64,000 nucleotides of DNA from Xanthomarina spongicola (lineage in GTDB: Bacteria; Bacteroidota; Bacteroidia; Flavobacteriales; Flavobacteriaceae). Where the stretch lies: assembly GCF_003148645.1 (NCBI RefSeq), contig NZ_QGGP01000004.1, positions 1 to 64,000 of the forward strand, read 5' to 3'. Positions within the stretch are counted from its first letter, which is position 1. Every line of letters starts with the position of its first letter. The notes under the pieces are model-generated. The model had not been told where the DNA came from. It saw only the letters and a list, made by a program, of their open reading frames with translations, and did not search any database. Below are positions 17,517 through 26,276 of this stretch, in pieces. A program made the translations under genes and the position numbers.

Positions 17517-19424
17517 TCATAAAGCCTTGTCCATTATATCCTGCACACATTCCGGATTTAATAACGTACTAATATCTCCTAAATTAGACGTGTCTTTTTC
17601 TGCTATTTTACGTAAAATACGTCTCATTATTTTCCCAGAGCGAGTTTTTGGTAAACCTTCAGTAAACTGTATTTTTTCCAGTTTGGCTATGGGACCAATT
17701 CTATCAGCAATTAGCTGGTTTATTTCTTTTCGCAGGTTATCATGATTTCTGCTTTCGCCTGCATCTTTCAAAGTTACAAAACCATATAAGGCGCTGCCTT
17801 TAATATCATGTGGAAAACCAACAATAGCAGATTCAGCTACAGCTGGATGTTCGTTAATAGCATCTTCAATTGGTGCTGTTCCTAAATTATGACCAGAGAC
17901 AATAATTACATCGTCCACACGTCCTGTAATTCTATAATAACCAACCTCATCACGCAAAGCGCCATCTCCTGTAAAGTACATGTTTTCAAATGCTGAGAAA
18001 TAGGTGTCCTTATAGCGCTGATGATTGCCCCAAATGGTTCTTGCCATACTTGGCCAAGGGAATTTAATACAAAGCCTTCCTTCCACTTGATTGCCTTTTA
18101 ACTCCTCGCCTGTTTCATCCATTAAAGCTGGTTGAATACCAATAAATGGAAGTGTTGCATAAGTTGGTTTTGTTGGAGTTACAAAAGGAATAGGTGTAAT
18201 CATAATGCCTCCTGTTTCTGTTTGCCACCAGGTATCTACAATTGGACTTTTCTTTTTACCTACATGGTCGTTATACCAATGCCAAGCTTCTTCGTTAATA
18301 GGTTCGCCTACAGAACCCAAAACTTTCAATGAAGATAAATCATATTTTTCTACCAATTCCGAACCTTGTTTTGCCAAAGCTCTAATGGCTGTTGGTGCTG
18401 TATAAAATTGATTCACTTTGTGCTTTTCTATAATCTGCCAGAATCGTCCAAAGTCAGGATAATGTGGTACACCTTCAAACATAACGGTTGTTGCTCCATT
18501 AGCTAAAGGACCATAAATAATGTAGCTATGTCCAGTAATCCAGCCAATATCTGCAGTACACCAATAAATGTCATTTTCTTTATACTGAAATACATTCTTA
18601 AAAGTATAAGCAGTATAAACCATATATCCAGCTGTGGTATGCACCATACCTTTTGGTTGCCCTGTAGAACCAGACGTATACAGAATAAATAAAGGGTCTT
18701 CTGCATTCATGACCTCTGCAGTTAACTGATTGGAAGCTTTATCTAATAAAGGCTGTAACCAAGTATCACGACCTTCTTTCATAATGATTTCGCTTTGAAT
18801 ACGCTTAGCTACCAAAACAGTTTTAACACCAGGACAACTCTCTAAAGCTTCGTCTACAATGCCTTTTAAATCGATGGTTTTTGCACCTCGATACGAGCCA
18901 TCTGCAGTAATAACCATATTACAATCGCAATCGTTAATTCGTGTTGACAAGGCTTTAGCTGAAAACCCAGCAAACACCACAGAATGGATAGCTCCTATTC
19001 GTGCACATGCTAACACAGAAATAGCCAATTCTGGAATCATAGGTACATAAATACAAACCCGATCACCTTTCTTAATGCCTTGTTCTTTTAATACGTTGGC
19101 AAACTGATTTACGCGATGATATAGTTGCTTGTATGTAATATGTTCTGCCTCTTCGTCTGGACTATTAGGTTCAAAGATAATGGCTGTTTTGTCTCCTCTG
19201 GTTGCCAAATGTCTATCGATACAATTCTCTGTAATATTTAGTTGCGCACCTTCAAACCATTTTACTTCTGGTTTTGTAAAATCCCAATCTAAAACGTTGT
19301 CCCATTTTTTTCGCCAAAGAAAATGTTCTTCGGCTACTTCTTCCCAGAAGTTTTCTGGTTCACGAATGGACTTTCTATAAACTTGATAATATTCTTCTAA
19401 ATGTTTTATGTGATAATTACTCAT
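17517..19424 (-). CDS. acs: Acetyl-CoA synthetase (AMP-forming)
   Basis: 635 residues from the ATG at 19424 (MSNYHIKHLEEYYQVYRKSI), which lies 4 bp after the symporter stop; an upstream start at 19475 would overlap the symporter gene and add a non-homologous extension. The enzyme activates acetate to acetyl-AMP and then acetyl-CoA. Visible family motifs are the AMP-binding loop LYTSGSTGQPKGM (~240), WWQTETGG, YFTGDGALRDEVGYY, and the C-terminal SGKIMRRILRK (~600), whose lysine is the classic acetylation site. The length matches bacterial Acs. It is co-directional with and nearly touches a cation symporter, suggesting an uptake-activation operon. Confidence 0.96.
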   Translation of the reverse strand: MSNYHIKHLEEYYQVYRKSIREPENFWEEVAEEHFLWRKKWDNVLDWDFTKPEVKWFEGAQLNITENCIDRHLATRGDKTAIIFEPNSPDEEAEHITYKQLYHRVNQFANVLKEQGIKKGDRVCIYVPMIPELAISVLACARIGAIHSVVFAGFSAKALSTRINDCDCNMVITADGSYRGAKTIDLKGIVDEALESCPGVKTVLVAKRIQSEIIMKEGRDTWLQPLLDKASNQLTAEVMNAEDPLFILYTSGSTGQPKGMVHTTAGYMVYTAYTFKNVFQYKENDIYWCTADIGWITGHSYIIYGPLANGATTVMFEGVPHYPDFGRFWQIIEKHKVNQFYTAPTAIRALAKQGSELVEKYDLSSLKVLGSVGEPINEEAWHWYNDHVGKKKSPIVDTWWQTETGGIMITPIPFVTPTKPTYATLPFIGIQPALMDETGEELKGNQVEGRLCIKFPWPSMARTIWGNHQRYKDTYFSAFENMYFTGDGALRDEVGYYRITGRVDDVIIVSGHNLGTAPIEDAINEHPAVAESAIVGFPHDIKGSALYGFVTLKDAGESRNHDNLRKEINQLIADRIGPIAKLEKIQFTEGLPKTRSGKIMRRILRKIAEKDTSNLGDISTLLNPECVQDIMDKAL

Positions 19425-19428
19425 AATG

Positions 19429-20802
19429 TTACTGCTCTTTAAGTCTTCTAAAATACGAATTAATCTCTTTAACAACTCGTGGTGCCATAATTATAGTTGC
19501 TGTCATAGTTGGAATTGCCATGAGTGCAAAAAAGCCATCAATTAAGTTAATCATCATCGCTAAAGAGGTTGTTGCTCCCATGATGATACTAGCAATATAG
19601 AGATAGTTATAATAATGCTTCTTATCTGCTCCAAACAAAAAAGACATACACTTAGTGCCATAATAAGAATATGAAAAAAGAGAGGAAATACTAAACACTG
19701 CTATACAAATTAGTAACAAGTACTTTCCTATTCCAGGCATGGCGTTGCCAAAAGCCGAAGCTGTTAAACTCACTCCATTGGCATCTGTAGTTTGCCAAAC
19801 TCCAGTAACTAAAATTGCCAAGGCAGTCAACGTACAAACTATTAAAGTATCTATAGCTGGACCAAGCATGGCAACCAGACCTTCACGAACAGGTTCGTTT
19901 GTTTTTGCTGCTCCATGAGCCATTGGAGCTGTACCAATTCCTGCTTCGTTTGAAAATGCACCACGTCTAATACCTAACAGAATCAATCCTCCAACAATAC
20001 CTCCTAAAAAGGAATCTCCTTTAAAATTAGTTGCTGCAAAGGCATCAGTAAAAATCATAACGAAGTATTTAGGAACAACTTCAATATTCACAATTAAAAT
20101 AAATAGCACCAAAACAAAATAAAGTAAGACCATACTTGGTACCATTTTAGATGCCACTTTACTGATTCGGTTTAAACCTCCAAGAATTACAATAGATGTA
20201 ATACCTACTAAAACAATTCCGATAATAAGGTTAGAGTTAAATCCTACTTCCACACCTTGAGGCACTAACAAAATATCGTTAATAGCTTGCGTTAATTGAT
20301 TCACGTTAAAAACTGGCAAAGCGCCAACCAAACCACATAAACTAAAAAACACTGCTAGAGGTTTCCATTTTTTACCTAAGCCTTCAACTATAAAATACAT
20401 AGGACCTCCTTGAATCTTACCTTCACTATCTTTACCACGATACATAATGGCTAAGGTAGATGTAAAGAATTTGGTACTCATACCAATTATGGCACTTATC
20501 CACATCCAAAAAACGGCTCCTGGACCACCAATAGAAATAGCTACTGCTACTCCTGCAATGTTTCCCATGCCAATGGTTGAAGACAATGCAGTGGTTAGGG
20601 CTTGAAAATGAGATATTTCACCTGCATCGTTTGGGTTATCGTATTTACCACGTAATACTTGTAAGGCATGACCTAGATATCTAAAAGGTAAAAATCTGGA
20701 AAGGATTAACAGATACAAACCTCCTCCAATTAATAATATTAGTAAGGGTAAACCCCAAGCATAAGAAGCAAAATTTGAAATTAGTTGGTTGAGTTGTTCC
20801 AT
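19429..20802 (-). CDS. Alanine/glycine:cation symporter (AGCS family)
   Basis: 457 residues, multiple hydrophobic segments spread over the whole length. Motifs of the AGCS (AlsT/DagA) family include SHFQALTTALSSTIGMGNIA, GPGAVFWMWISAIIGM, GGPMYFI and RRGAFSNEAGIGTAPMAHG. Members take up alanine, glycine or related small amino acids with sodium in the inner membrane. The gene is followed 4 bp later by acs, so both are probably read from one promoter in the divergent region 20803-20929. The substrate is inferred from the family only. Confidence 0.92.
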   Translation of the reverse strand: MEQLNQLISNFASYAWGLPLLILLIGGGLYLLILSRFLPFRYLGHALQVLRGKYDNPNDAGEISHFQALTTALSSTIGMGNIAGVAVAISIGGPGAVFWMWISAIIGMSTKFFTSTLAIMYRGKDSEGKIQGGPMYFIVEGLGKKWKPLAVFFSLCGLVGALPVFNVNQLTQAINDILLVPQGVEVGFNSNLIIGIVLVGITSIVILGGLNRISKVASKMVPSMVLLYFVLVLFILIVNIEVVPKYFVMIFTDAFAATNFKGDSFLGGIVGGLILLGIRRGAFSNEAGIGTAPMAHGAAKTNEPVREGLVAMLGPAIDTLIVCTLTALAILVTGVWQTTDANGVSLTASAFGNAMPGIGKYLLLICIAVFSISSLFSYSYYGTKCMSFLFGADKKHYYNYLYIASIIMGATTSLAMMINLIDGFFALMAIPTMTATIIMAPRVVKEINSYFRRLKEQ

Positions 20803-20929
20803 AAAATGTTATTCCTTTTTAAATGTATTAAAACGAATTTGATAAAATTAAATAAAATAAAATTGTAAACACCATAAAGTAAAATGTATGGGTATCTTTA
20901 TAACCTTTGAAACTTAATAAAGCAAAAAA

Positions 20930-21298
20930 ATGGCATACGATGAATTTTTAGCAGATAGAATTAGGCAGCTATTAAAAGAAAAACAAAAACCATTTACCGA
21001 ATTAAACATGATGGGAGGCTTGTGCTTTAAAGTCAATAACAAAATGCTTTGTGGCATCCATATAGACAAGAAATATGGCGACAGTTTGCTTATGGCTAGA
21101 ATTGGTGAAGATGCCTATACAGAAGCCATAAAAAAAGACCATTGCTTACCTATGGATTTTACTGGAAGACCAATGCGTGGCTATATTTTTGTAACACCAG
21201 ATGGTTTTGATACAGAAGCAGATTTATCTTTTTATTTAGAGTTATGTCTGGCTTTTAACCCTTTAGCCAAAGCCAGTAAACCCAAAAAGAAAAAATAG
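20930..21298 (+). CDS. TfoX/Sxy N-terminal domain protein
   Basis: 122 residues. MAYDEFLADRIRQLLKEKQK, ELNMMGGLCFKVNNKMLCGI and GRPMRGYIFVTPDGF match the TfoX N-terminal domain family as found in many Bacteroidota, where it is a stand-alone small protein. The C-terminus is a lysine-rich tail. In gamma-proteobacteria TfoX controls competence, but single-domain forms like this one lack the C-terminal domain and their job is unknown. A near-consensus -7 box TATCTTTA lies at 20893-20900. Confidence 0.85.
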   Translation: MAYDEFLADRIRQLLKEKQKPFTELNMMGGLCFKVNNKMLCGIHIDKKYGDSLLMARIGEDAYTEAIKKDHCLPMDFTGRPMRGYIFVTPDGFDTEADLSFYLELCLAFNPLAKASKPKKKK

Positions 21299-21304
21299 TT
21301 TTTT

Positions 21305-21320
21305 TACGTAGTACTACGTA
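21305..21320. promoter_or_regulatory. Perfect 16-bp palindrome
   Basis: TACGTAGTACTACGTA reads the same on both strands. It lies 6 bp after the TfoX-like stop and about 100 bp before the HEPN-like gene. It has no T-tract, so it is not an intrinsic terminator; an operator is possible. Confidence 0.45.
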
Positions 21321-21418
21321 TAGATTTTATGCCCAAAAATGGCTAACTTCGTTTAACAGTCAATTTAAACAATTAAAAAAGTTGATATCAAATCGTTGTA
21401 CGTAATTTGGAAAAGAAA

Positions 21419-21985
21419 ATGATTGAGTATTTAAACTCATACGACAAACTAATAGAAAGCACGAGAAGTTTGATTCAGACTTTTAAAGCTTTTCCGAAAA
21501 TTTTCAAGGAAGAAAAACATCATAAATTTCATAAATTTTTTGATAAAGCATTATACAATATTCTTCATTCATTGGATTTAGTAATCGGAATGAAATACTT
21601 GGATATGAGTAAATCTATCAATAACCAAGTTGAAACCAATTATTTTGCAAGAGTTTTAGTAATTACATGTCATGAAATTTTAAATGATATGAATAAAATG
21701 GTAGGGAAAGACTTAAGAGAAGAATTAGTTAGCAAAATTGGTCTTAAGGAAGTTGAAAAATTAGACAATGCAACTAAAGAAATGAATAGTTTGAGAAAGA
21801 AACATTTGAAAAAACTAAAAGATTTAAGAAACAACGTTATTGCTCACAAATTAGACAATGGAATTGTACAAGCAGATATTATAAATGAGATAGACCCAAA
21901 AGACATATATATAATTAGTAATGAAATTTGGAAAACTCAATCAAAATTTATCAGTATCTATACTGATTTAATTCAAAAAATATAA
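21419..21985 (+). CDS. HEPN/AbiU2-like helical protein
   Basis: 188 residues from the ATG at 21419; a TTG four codons earlier is possible. The protein is almost entirely helical and charged. Near the C-terminus it has LRNNVIAHKLD, in which R137-N-N-V-I-A-H143 matches the R-x4-6-H signature (with a polar residue after R) of HEPN domains, many of which are RNases in toxin-antitoxin or phage-defence systems. Overall similarity to a named family is not certain. The stop lies 8 bp before the UPF0489 gene, so the two form a unit. Function unknown; RNase activity would be inference. Confidence 0.6.
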   Translation: MIEYLNSYDKLIESTRSLIQTFKAFPKIFKEEKHHKFHKFFDKALYNILHSLDLVIGMKYLDMSKSINNQVETNYFARVLVITCHEILNDMNKMVGKDLREELVSKIGLKEVEKLDNATKEMNSLRKKHLKKLKDLRNNVIAHKLDNGIVQADIINEIDPKDIYIISNEIWKTQSKFISIYTDLIQKI

Positions 21986-21993
21986 TTATAAAA

Positions 21994-22743
21994 ATGTGGA
22001 TAAAGGAACCTGAAGCACAATTGAAAGAATCGTTGCATGACCATGTCAACTTTTTATACAAAGAAAATAATATTTTTATTATGGACAATCATTTGGCAGC
22101 AGGATGGTCATGGTTGAATATCGTTAATCCAGAAAATTCACATTACTTCATTCATATAGATAAACACTTTGATTTATTAGATTTTCCAACAACTATAAAA
22201 AAAGAAATTTTAGATAAAGGAATTAATATCAAAGATTTAACTTTTCAAGAATATCTAGATTTAAAACAGCATGGGAATAATGGAGACTCATGGCCAATGT
22301 TTCGTTGGGATAATTATATTCTCAATCTCAAACTCGCATACCCAAACTTATACAAAGAGACTTATTTTGCAACGTTCCAAGACGGAAATAAAGTTGATGA
22401 TTTCATTGACAATGAAGTAGAATTTTTGGAATTGATAACCGAAATTGACTATTGGATTAAAAACAAAAACGATTCTGGATGGATAGTTAATCTAGATATT
22501 GATTATTTCTTTAACCATATCAATGATAAGCGAGTACAAATATTAACTGACGAGGTAGTTAGACAACTAGCAACTAACATAAAAAAGGTACTAAATAAAA
22601 TTGAAGTTTTGACAATTTGTTTAAGTCCTGAATGTTGCGGTGGTTGGGACAAATCTATGCACATTATGTCTATAATTTCAGAAGTATTGAATTTAAAATT
22701 TATCGAAGAATTAAATAAAAAAACTACGTACAACAACGTGTAA
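21994..22743 (+). CDS. UPF0489 family protein (arginase-like fold)
   Basis: 249 residues. Diagnostic blocks are IMDNHLAAGWSW (29-40), HIDKHFDLLD with D56-x-H58-x-D60, NLDIDYFF with D168-x-D170, and CLSPECCGGW (~208). The DxHxD and DxD blocks are the metal-ligand patterns of the ureohydrolase/arginase superfamily, to which UPF0489 belongs. Some relatives are known to act as peptide arginases that turn arginine into ornithine in ribosomal peptides. No precursor peptide or radical-SAM maturase is seen nearby, so the substrate is open. Co-transcribed with the HEPN-like gene (8-bp gap). Confidence 0.78.
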   Translation: MWIKEPEAQLKESLHDHVNFLYKENNIFIMDNHLAAGWSWLNIVNPENSHYFIHIDKHFDLLDFPTTIKKEILDKGINIKDLTFQEYLDLKQHGNNGDSWPMFRWDNYILNLKLAYPNLYKETYFATFQDGNKVDDFIDNEVEFLELITEIDYWIKNKNDSGWIVNLDIDYFFNHINDKRVQILTDEVVRQLATNIKKVLNKIEVLTICLSPECCGGWDKSMHIMSIISEVLNLKFIEELNKKTTYNNV

Positions 22744-22772
22744 AAATAATTGCTTGGTATTTGCCTACTTGG

Positions 22773-22839
22773 TTCGTTCCATTTTTATTAAGTTAGTTGC
22801 TTAAACACACAACTATCCTTACACAAACCCGTAAACGAA
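22773..22839. repeat. Nested fold-back sequence downstream of the UPF0489 gene
   Basis: Outer arms TTCGTT (22773-22778) and AACGAA (22834-22839) enclose inner arms GTTAGTTG (22792-22799) and CAACTATC (22810-22817), separated by spacers of 13 and 16 bp. This symmetric imperfect hairpin is reminiscent of recombination sites such as attC, but the core triplets typical of integron sites are not obvious. It also lies where a terminator would be expected. Confidence 0.45.
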
Positions 22840-22859
22840 ATTCTAAAATTCCTATTAAG

Positions 22860-23813
22860 CTAGTTTCCCTTTAAGTATGCCAACACATTCGCTTCAATAC
22901 GCTCTTGAATATTTGACACATCTGCTTTTACAAAGGTTTCTCCTGTAATGTTTTCGTAAAGTTCTATATAACGCTCGCTAACCGTTGTAATGTATTCGTT
23001 GGACATTTCTGGAACCGTTTGCCCTTCTAAACCTTGAAAATTATTAGCAATTAACCATTGTCTTACAAACTCTTTAGAGAGTTGTTTTTGTGCTTCACCT
23101 TTATCTTGGCGTTCTTGATAACCTTCAGCATAGAAATAGCGAGACGAATCTGGTGTGTGGATTTCATCTACTAAAACAATCTTACCATCTTTAGTTTTTC
23201 CGAATTCGTACTTAGTATCAACTAAAATCAGACCTCTGGAAGCTGCAATTTCAGAACCACGTTGAAACAATTTTCTGGTGTAATCTTCCAACACCAAATA
23301 ATCTGCTTCGCTAACAATACCTTTTTTAATAATGTCTTCTCTAGAAATATCTTCGTCATGGTCTCCCATTTCAGCTTTAGTTGCTGGTGTAATTATTGGA
23401 TTAGGAAATTTATCGTTTTCTTTCATCCCTTCTAGCATGTTCACACCACAAAGCATACGTTTTCCTGCTTTATATTCTCTGGCTGCATGACCAGACATAT
23501 AACCACGAATTACCATTTCTACCTTAAACGTTTCGCATAAATGTCCAACAGCCACATTTGGGTCTGGAGTTGCTAACAACCAATTAGGTACCAAATCTTC
23601 AGTAGCTTTCATCATTTTTGTCGCTATCTGATTTAGTATTTGCCCTTTAAAAGGAATGCCTTTTGGCATCACGACATCGAAAGCCGAAAGTCTGTCTGTT
23701 GCAACCATGACTAATACATTGTCATTGATATTATAAACTTCTCTTACTTTACCTTTATAAACGCTTTTTTGTCCTGGAAAATTGAAATTGGTATCTGTAA
23801 TGGTATTGTTCAT
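22860..23813 (-). CDS. purC: Phosphoribosylaminoimidazole-succinocarboxamide synthase
   Basis: 317 residues, the longer form of SAICAR synthase. It ligates aspartate to CAIR in purine biosynthesis. Motifs seen: YKGKVREVY (19-27), [47 protein letters not shown], and [14 protein letters not shown]. Ends with TAG. It is separated by 203 bp (with palindromic repeats) from phoH, which is read in the same direction; this phoH-purC order is common in Flavobacteriia. Confidence 0.97.
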   Translation of the reverse strand: MNNTITDTNFNFPGQKSVYKGKVREVYNINDNVLVMVATDRLSAFDVVMPKGIPFKGQILNQIATKMMKATEDLVPNWLLATPDPNVAVGHLCETFKVEMVIRGYMSGHAAREYKAGKRMLCGVNMLEGMKENDKFPNPIITPATKAEMGDHDEDISREDIIKKGIVSEADYLVLEDYTRKLFQRGSEIAASRGLILVDTKYEFGKTKDGKIVLVDEIHTPDSSRYFYAEGYQERQDKGEAQKQLSKEFVRQWLIANNFQGLEGQTVPEMSNEYITTVSERYIELYENITGETFVKADVSNIQERIEANVLAYLKGN

Positions 23814-23827
23814 CTTTGATATTAGTT

Positions 23828-23912
23828 GTCATTACGAGGAGTGAAACGACGTGGTAATCTCATCCTATTTGAAAGATTGCCACAACAAATTATCAATTTG
23901 TTTCGCAATGAC
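23828..23912. repeat. Palindromic intergenic repeat, family 1 copy 1
   Basis: Begins GTCATTACGAGGAGTG and ends TTTCGCAATGAC; the ends are inverted repeats of each other. A second copy lies inverted at 34251-34336. This is the REP-like GTCATTGCGAGGAG family often seen between genes in Bacteroidota. Confidence 0.75.
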
Positions 23913-23944
23913 GTTCATTTTTAATTAATATAATTTTAAAAAAG

Positions 23945-23966
23945 ACACTTCGACTACGCTAAGTGT
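23945..23966. repeat. Short hairpin of the TTCGACT-ACGCT family
   Basis: ACACTT-CGACTACGCT-AAGTGT is a hairpin with 6-bp arms. The centre resembles the family 2 repeats at 30922 and 35493. Confidence 0.5.
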
Positions 23967-24016
23967 AACAATTAATATTTTTACTGCTGACTGTTACTTA
24001 AAACTGCCAACTAATT

Positions 24017-24970
24017 TTACTCTCTATTTTCTATGCTTTTATAAGCTTCAATAACTTTCTTAACTAATTTATGACGAATTACATCTTTATCGTCTAAAAA
24101 CACCATACCAACACCTTCCACATTTTTCAAAATCAATAAGGCTTCTTTTAAACCAGAAATGGTTCTACGTGGTAAATCTATTTGTCCAGGATCTCCTGTT
24201 AACAGGAACTTAGCGTCTTTACCCATTCTGGTTAAAAACATTTTCATTTGTGCATGTGTGGTATTTTGCCCTTCATCTAAAATTACAAACGCATGATCTA
24301 AAGTACGTCCTCTCATAAAAGCTAAAGGTGCAATTTGTATGGTTCCATTTTCTATGTATTGAGCTAATTTTTCAGCAGGAATCATATCTCTCAAGGCATC
24401 GTAAAGAGGCTGCATGTATGGATCTAACTTTTCTTTTAAATCTCCAGGAAGAAATCCTAAATTCTCACCAGCTTCAACAGCTGGACGTGTTAAAATAATA
24501 CGTTTAACTTCTTTGTTTTTTAGAGCTTTAACAGCTAATGCAACTCCAGTATAGGTTTTTCCTGTTCCAGCAGGACCAATAGCAAAAACCATATCGTTTT
24601 TTCGCATTAATTCCACCAATTTTCTTTGGTTTGCTGTTTGCGCTTTTATTATACGACCATTTACACCATGAACAATTGTTTCTCCACTAGCTTCACTTGT
24701 AGCATAATCGTCTTTACTTCTGCTTGTAAGCACACGTTCTATAACATTTTCGTCTAATTTGTTATATTTTATATAATGCTCCATGAGCATATTAAATCGT
24801 CTGTCGAACTCTTCAAGAAGGTCTTCGTCTCCATAGGCCCTAATTTTAGTTCCTCTGGCTACAATTTTAAGTTTCGGAAAATATTTTTTTAATAATTCTA
24901 TGTTGGCATTTTGTGCTCCAAAAAATTCTTTAGGAGAGACTTCTTCAAGTTCGATAATAATTTCGTTCAA
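24017..24970 (-). CDS. phoH: PhoH-family ATPase
   Basis: 317 residues, the normal length for PhoH/PhoL. Walker A is GPAGTGKT (132-139) and the Walker B block is VILDEGQNTT, followed by LLTGDPGQIDLP, all hallmarks of the family. The ~110-residue N-terminal part holds a KH-like domain. PhoH-like proteins are cytoplasmic ATPases linked to RNA metabolism. A minus-strand -7 box TAGCTTTG at 25034-25027 fits as its promoter. purC follows downstream. Confidence 0.95.
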   Translation of the reverse strand: MNEIIIELEEVSPKEFFGAQNANIELLKKYFPKLKIVARGTKIRAYGDEDLLEEFDRRFNMLMEHYIKYNKLDENVIERVLTSRSKDDYATSEASGETIVHGVNGRIIKAQTANQRKLVELMRKNDMVFAIGPAGTGKTYTGVALAVKALKNKEVKRIILTRPAVEAGENLGFLPGDLKEKLDPYMQPLYDALRDMIPAEKLAQYIENGTIQIAPLAFMRGRTLDHAFVILDEGQNTTHAQMKMFLTRMGKDAKFLLTGDPGQIDLPRRTISGLKEALLILKNVEGVGMVFLDDKDVIRHKLVKKVIEAYKSIENRE

Positions 24971-25010
24971 AAGCTGTGAGATTTAATTAAATTTATCAAT
25001 TAAGATTTAT

Positions 25011-25034
25011 TAGATTTGTGCTAGAACAAAGCTA
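25011..25034. promoter_or_regulatory. Divergent -7 boxes for phoH and the DUF62 gene
   Basis: TAGATTTG (25011-25018) on the plus strand and TAGCTTTG (25034-25027) on the minus strand both fit the Bacteroidota TAnnTTTG element perfectly and lie 56-64 bp from the two start codons. I see no convincing -33 elements. Confidence 0.5.
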
Positions 25035-25081
25035 CACAATTTTAGTGTGAGTTACCTTAAAAAAATATCAACAATTAATCT

Positions 25082-25918
25082 ATGGCAATTATAACTTTAA
25101 CAACAGACTTTGGAGAGAAAGATCACTTTGCTGGCGCTGTTAAAGGAGCTATTTATAGTGAATTGCCTGATGTTAAAATTGTTGATATCTCTCATTCTAT
25201 TTCTCCTTTTAATATTCCAGAGGCAGCATACATTATTAGAAATGCGTATAGCAGTTTTCCTAAAGGAACGATACATATAATTGGTATAGATTCTGAAATG
25301 AATGAGGAAAATAAACACATTGCTATAAAACTGGATGAACATTATTTTATTTGTGCCAATAATGGCATTATGAGTATGATTTGTGCAGAAATTGCTCCAG
25401 AAAAAATTGTTGAAATAAACATTCACGATCGCATAGAAACCAGTTTTCCAGCATTGGATGTTTTTGTAAAAGTGGCATGCCATATTGCTAGAGGTGGAAC
25501 TCTAGAAGTTATTGGTAAAATAATTGATACAATAAAGCCAATTAAAAACATTATCCCTTTTGTAAACGAAGACCAGAATCAAATTATTGGATCTGTTATT
25601 TACATTGATAATTATGGCAATGTTATTTCGAATATTAAAAAAGCATTTTTTGAAACCATTCAAAAAGGAAGGGAATTTGAAATTTCAGCAAGAAATTATA
25701 AGTTTAAAAAAATCTATTCAAAATACAGTGACATTGTAAATTTTGAAACTGCAATTGAAAAAAGAAACGATGAAGGCAAAAGCCTCGTGGTATTTAACTC
25801 TTCAAATTATCTTGAAATTGCCATTTACAAGAGTAATAGTCAGACTTCAGGAAGTGCATCAACTCTAATGGGTTTAGATTTAATGGATTCCATTAGTGTT
25901 AATTTTATTACTGAATAA
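25082..25918 (+). CDS. SAM hydroxide adenosyltransferase (DUF62/fluorinase superfamily)
   Basis: 278 residues. The N-terminus MAIITLTTDFGEKDHFAGAV carries the family motif TTDFG (7-11). VDISHSISPFNI, ICANNGIM and YIDNYGNVISNI also match. Members split S-adenosylmethionine into adenosine and methionine with water; the fluorinase/chlorinase insert is not present as far as I can see. It is followed 13 bp later by the ABM-domain gene and then gldFG, all on the plus strand. Confidence 0.93.
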   Translation: MAIITLTTDFGEKDHFAGAVKGAIYSELPDVKIVDISHSISPFNIPEAAYIIRNAYSSFPKGTIHIIGIDSEMNEENKHIAIKLDEHYFICANNGIMSMICAEIAPEKIVEINIHDRIETSFPALDVFVKVACHIARGGTLEVIGKIIDTIKPIKNIIPFVNEDQNQIIGSVIYIDNYGNVISNIKKAFFETIQKGREFEISARNYKFKKIYSKYSDIVNFETAIEKRNDEGKSLVVFNSSNYLEIAIYKSNSQTSGSASTLMGLDLMDSISVNFITE

Positions 25919-25931
25919 ATATTAAAAAACT

Positions 25932-26228
25932 ATGTTTGTACGAATTGTGAAAATGAGTTTCAATGAAAAACATATTGATGAATTTCTTTCGAATTTTAAT
26001 TTAAACAAAGAACACATACGAAATTTCGAGGGTTGCCGTTTCTTAGAACTATACAGAGATAAAATAAATGAAAATGTATTTTTTACTTATAGTTACTGGA
26101 ATTCTGAAGCAGATTTAGAAGCATACAGACATTCTGAACTGTTTAAAAATGTTTGGAGTAAAACAAAACCACTTTTTAATGCCAAACCAGAAGCTTGGAG
26201 TGTAGATAAAGTTGTTACTCTAGAATAA
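25932..26228 (+). CDS. Antibiotic biosynthesis monooxygenase (ABM) domain protein
   Basis: 98 residues, the size of single-domain dimeric alpha-beta barrel proteins of the ABM/YgiN type. MFVRIVKMSF, FEGCRFLELYRD and FFTYSYWNSEADLEAYRHSE fit the pattern, with the conserved W and HS(E/P) region. Such enzymes oxidise quinols or similar cofactor-free substrates; the substrate here is unknown. It lies between the DUF62 gene (13-bp gap) and gldFG (48-bp gap), probably in one operon. Confidence 0.85.
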   Translation: MFVRIVKMSFNEKHIDEFLSNFNLNKEHIRNFEGCRFLELYRDKINENVFFTYSYWNSEADLEAYRHSELFKNVWSKTKPLFNAKPEAWSVDKVVTLE

Positions 26229-26276
26229 ATAGAGATTAGAGAAAGTTAAATTATATAAATAGTAAACAAACACTAA

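Larger units (their letters stand above)
21395..22839. mobile_element. Candidate two-gene accessory cassette bounded by inverted repeats
   Basis: The sequence GTTGTACGTA (21395-21404), just before the HEPN-like gene, recurs inverted as TACGTACAAC (22725-22734) at the end of the UPF0489 gene. A fold-back structure follows at 22773-22839. The two enclosed genes interrupt housekeeping genes (TfoX-like and purC) that show no functional link to them. I recall similar 3' sequences behind accessory genes in other Flavobacteriia, but this is memory, not a search. No transposase or integrase is present. Confidence 0.4.

Noticed and set aside
19425..19475. Longer N-terminus for acs
   Set aside because: It would overlap the symporter gene by 47 bp and adds a sequence unlike known Acs N-termini.
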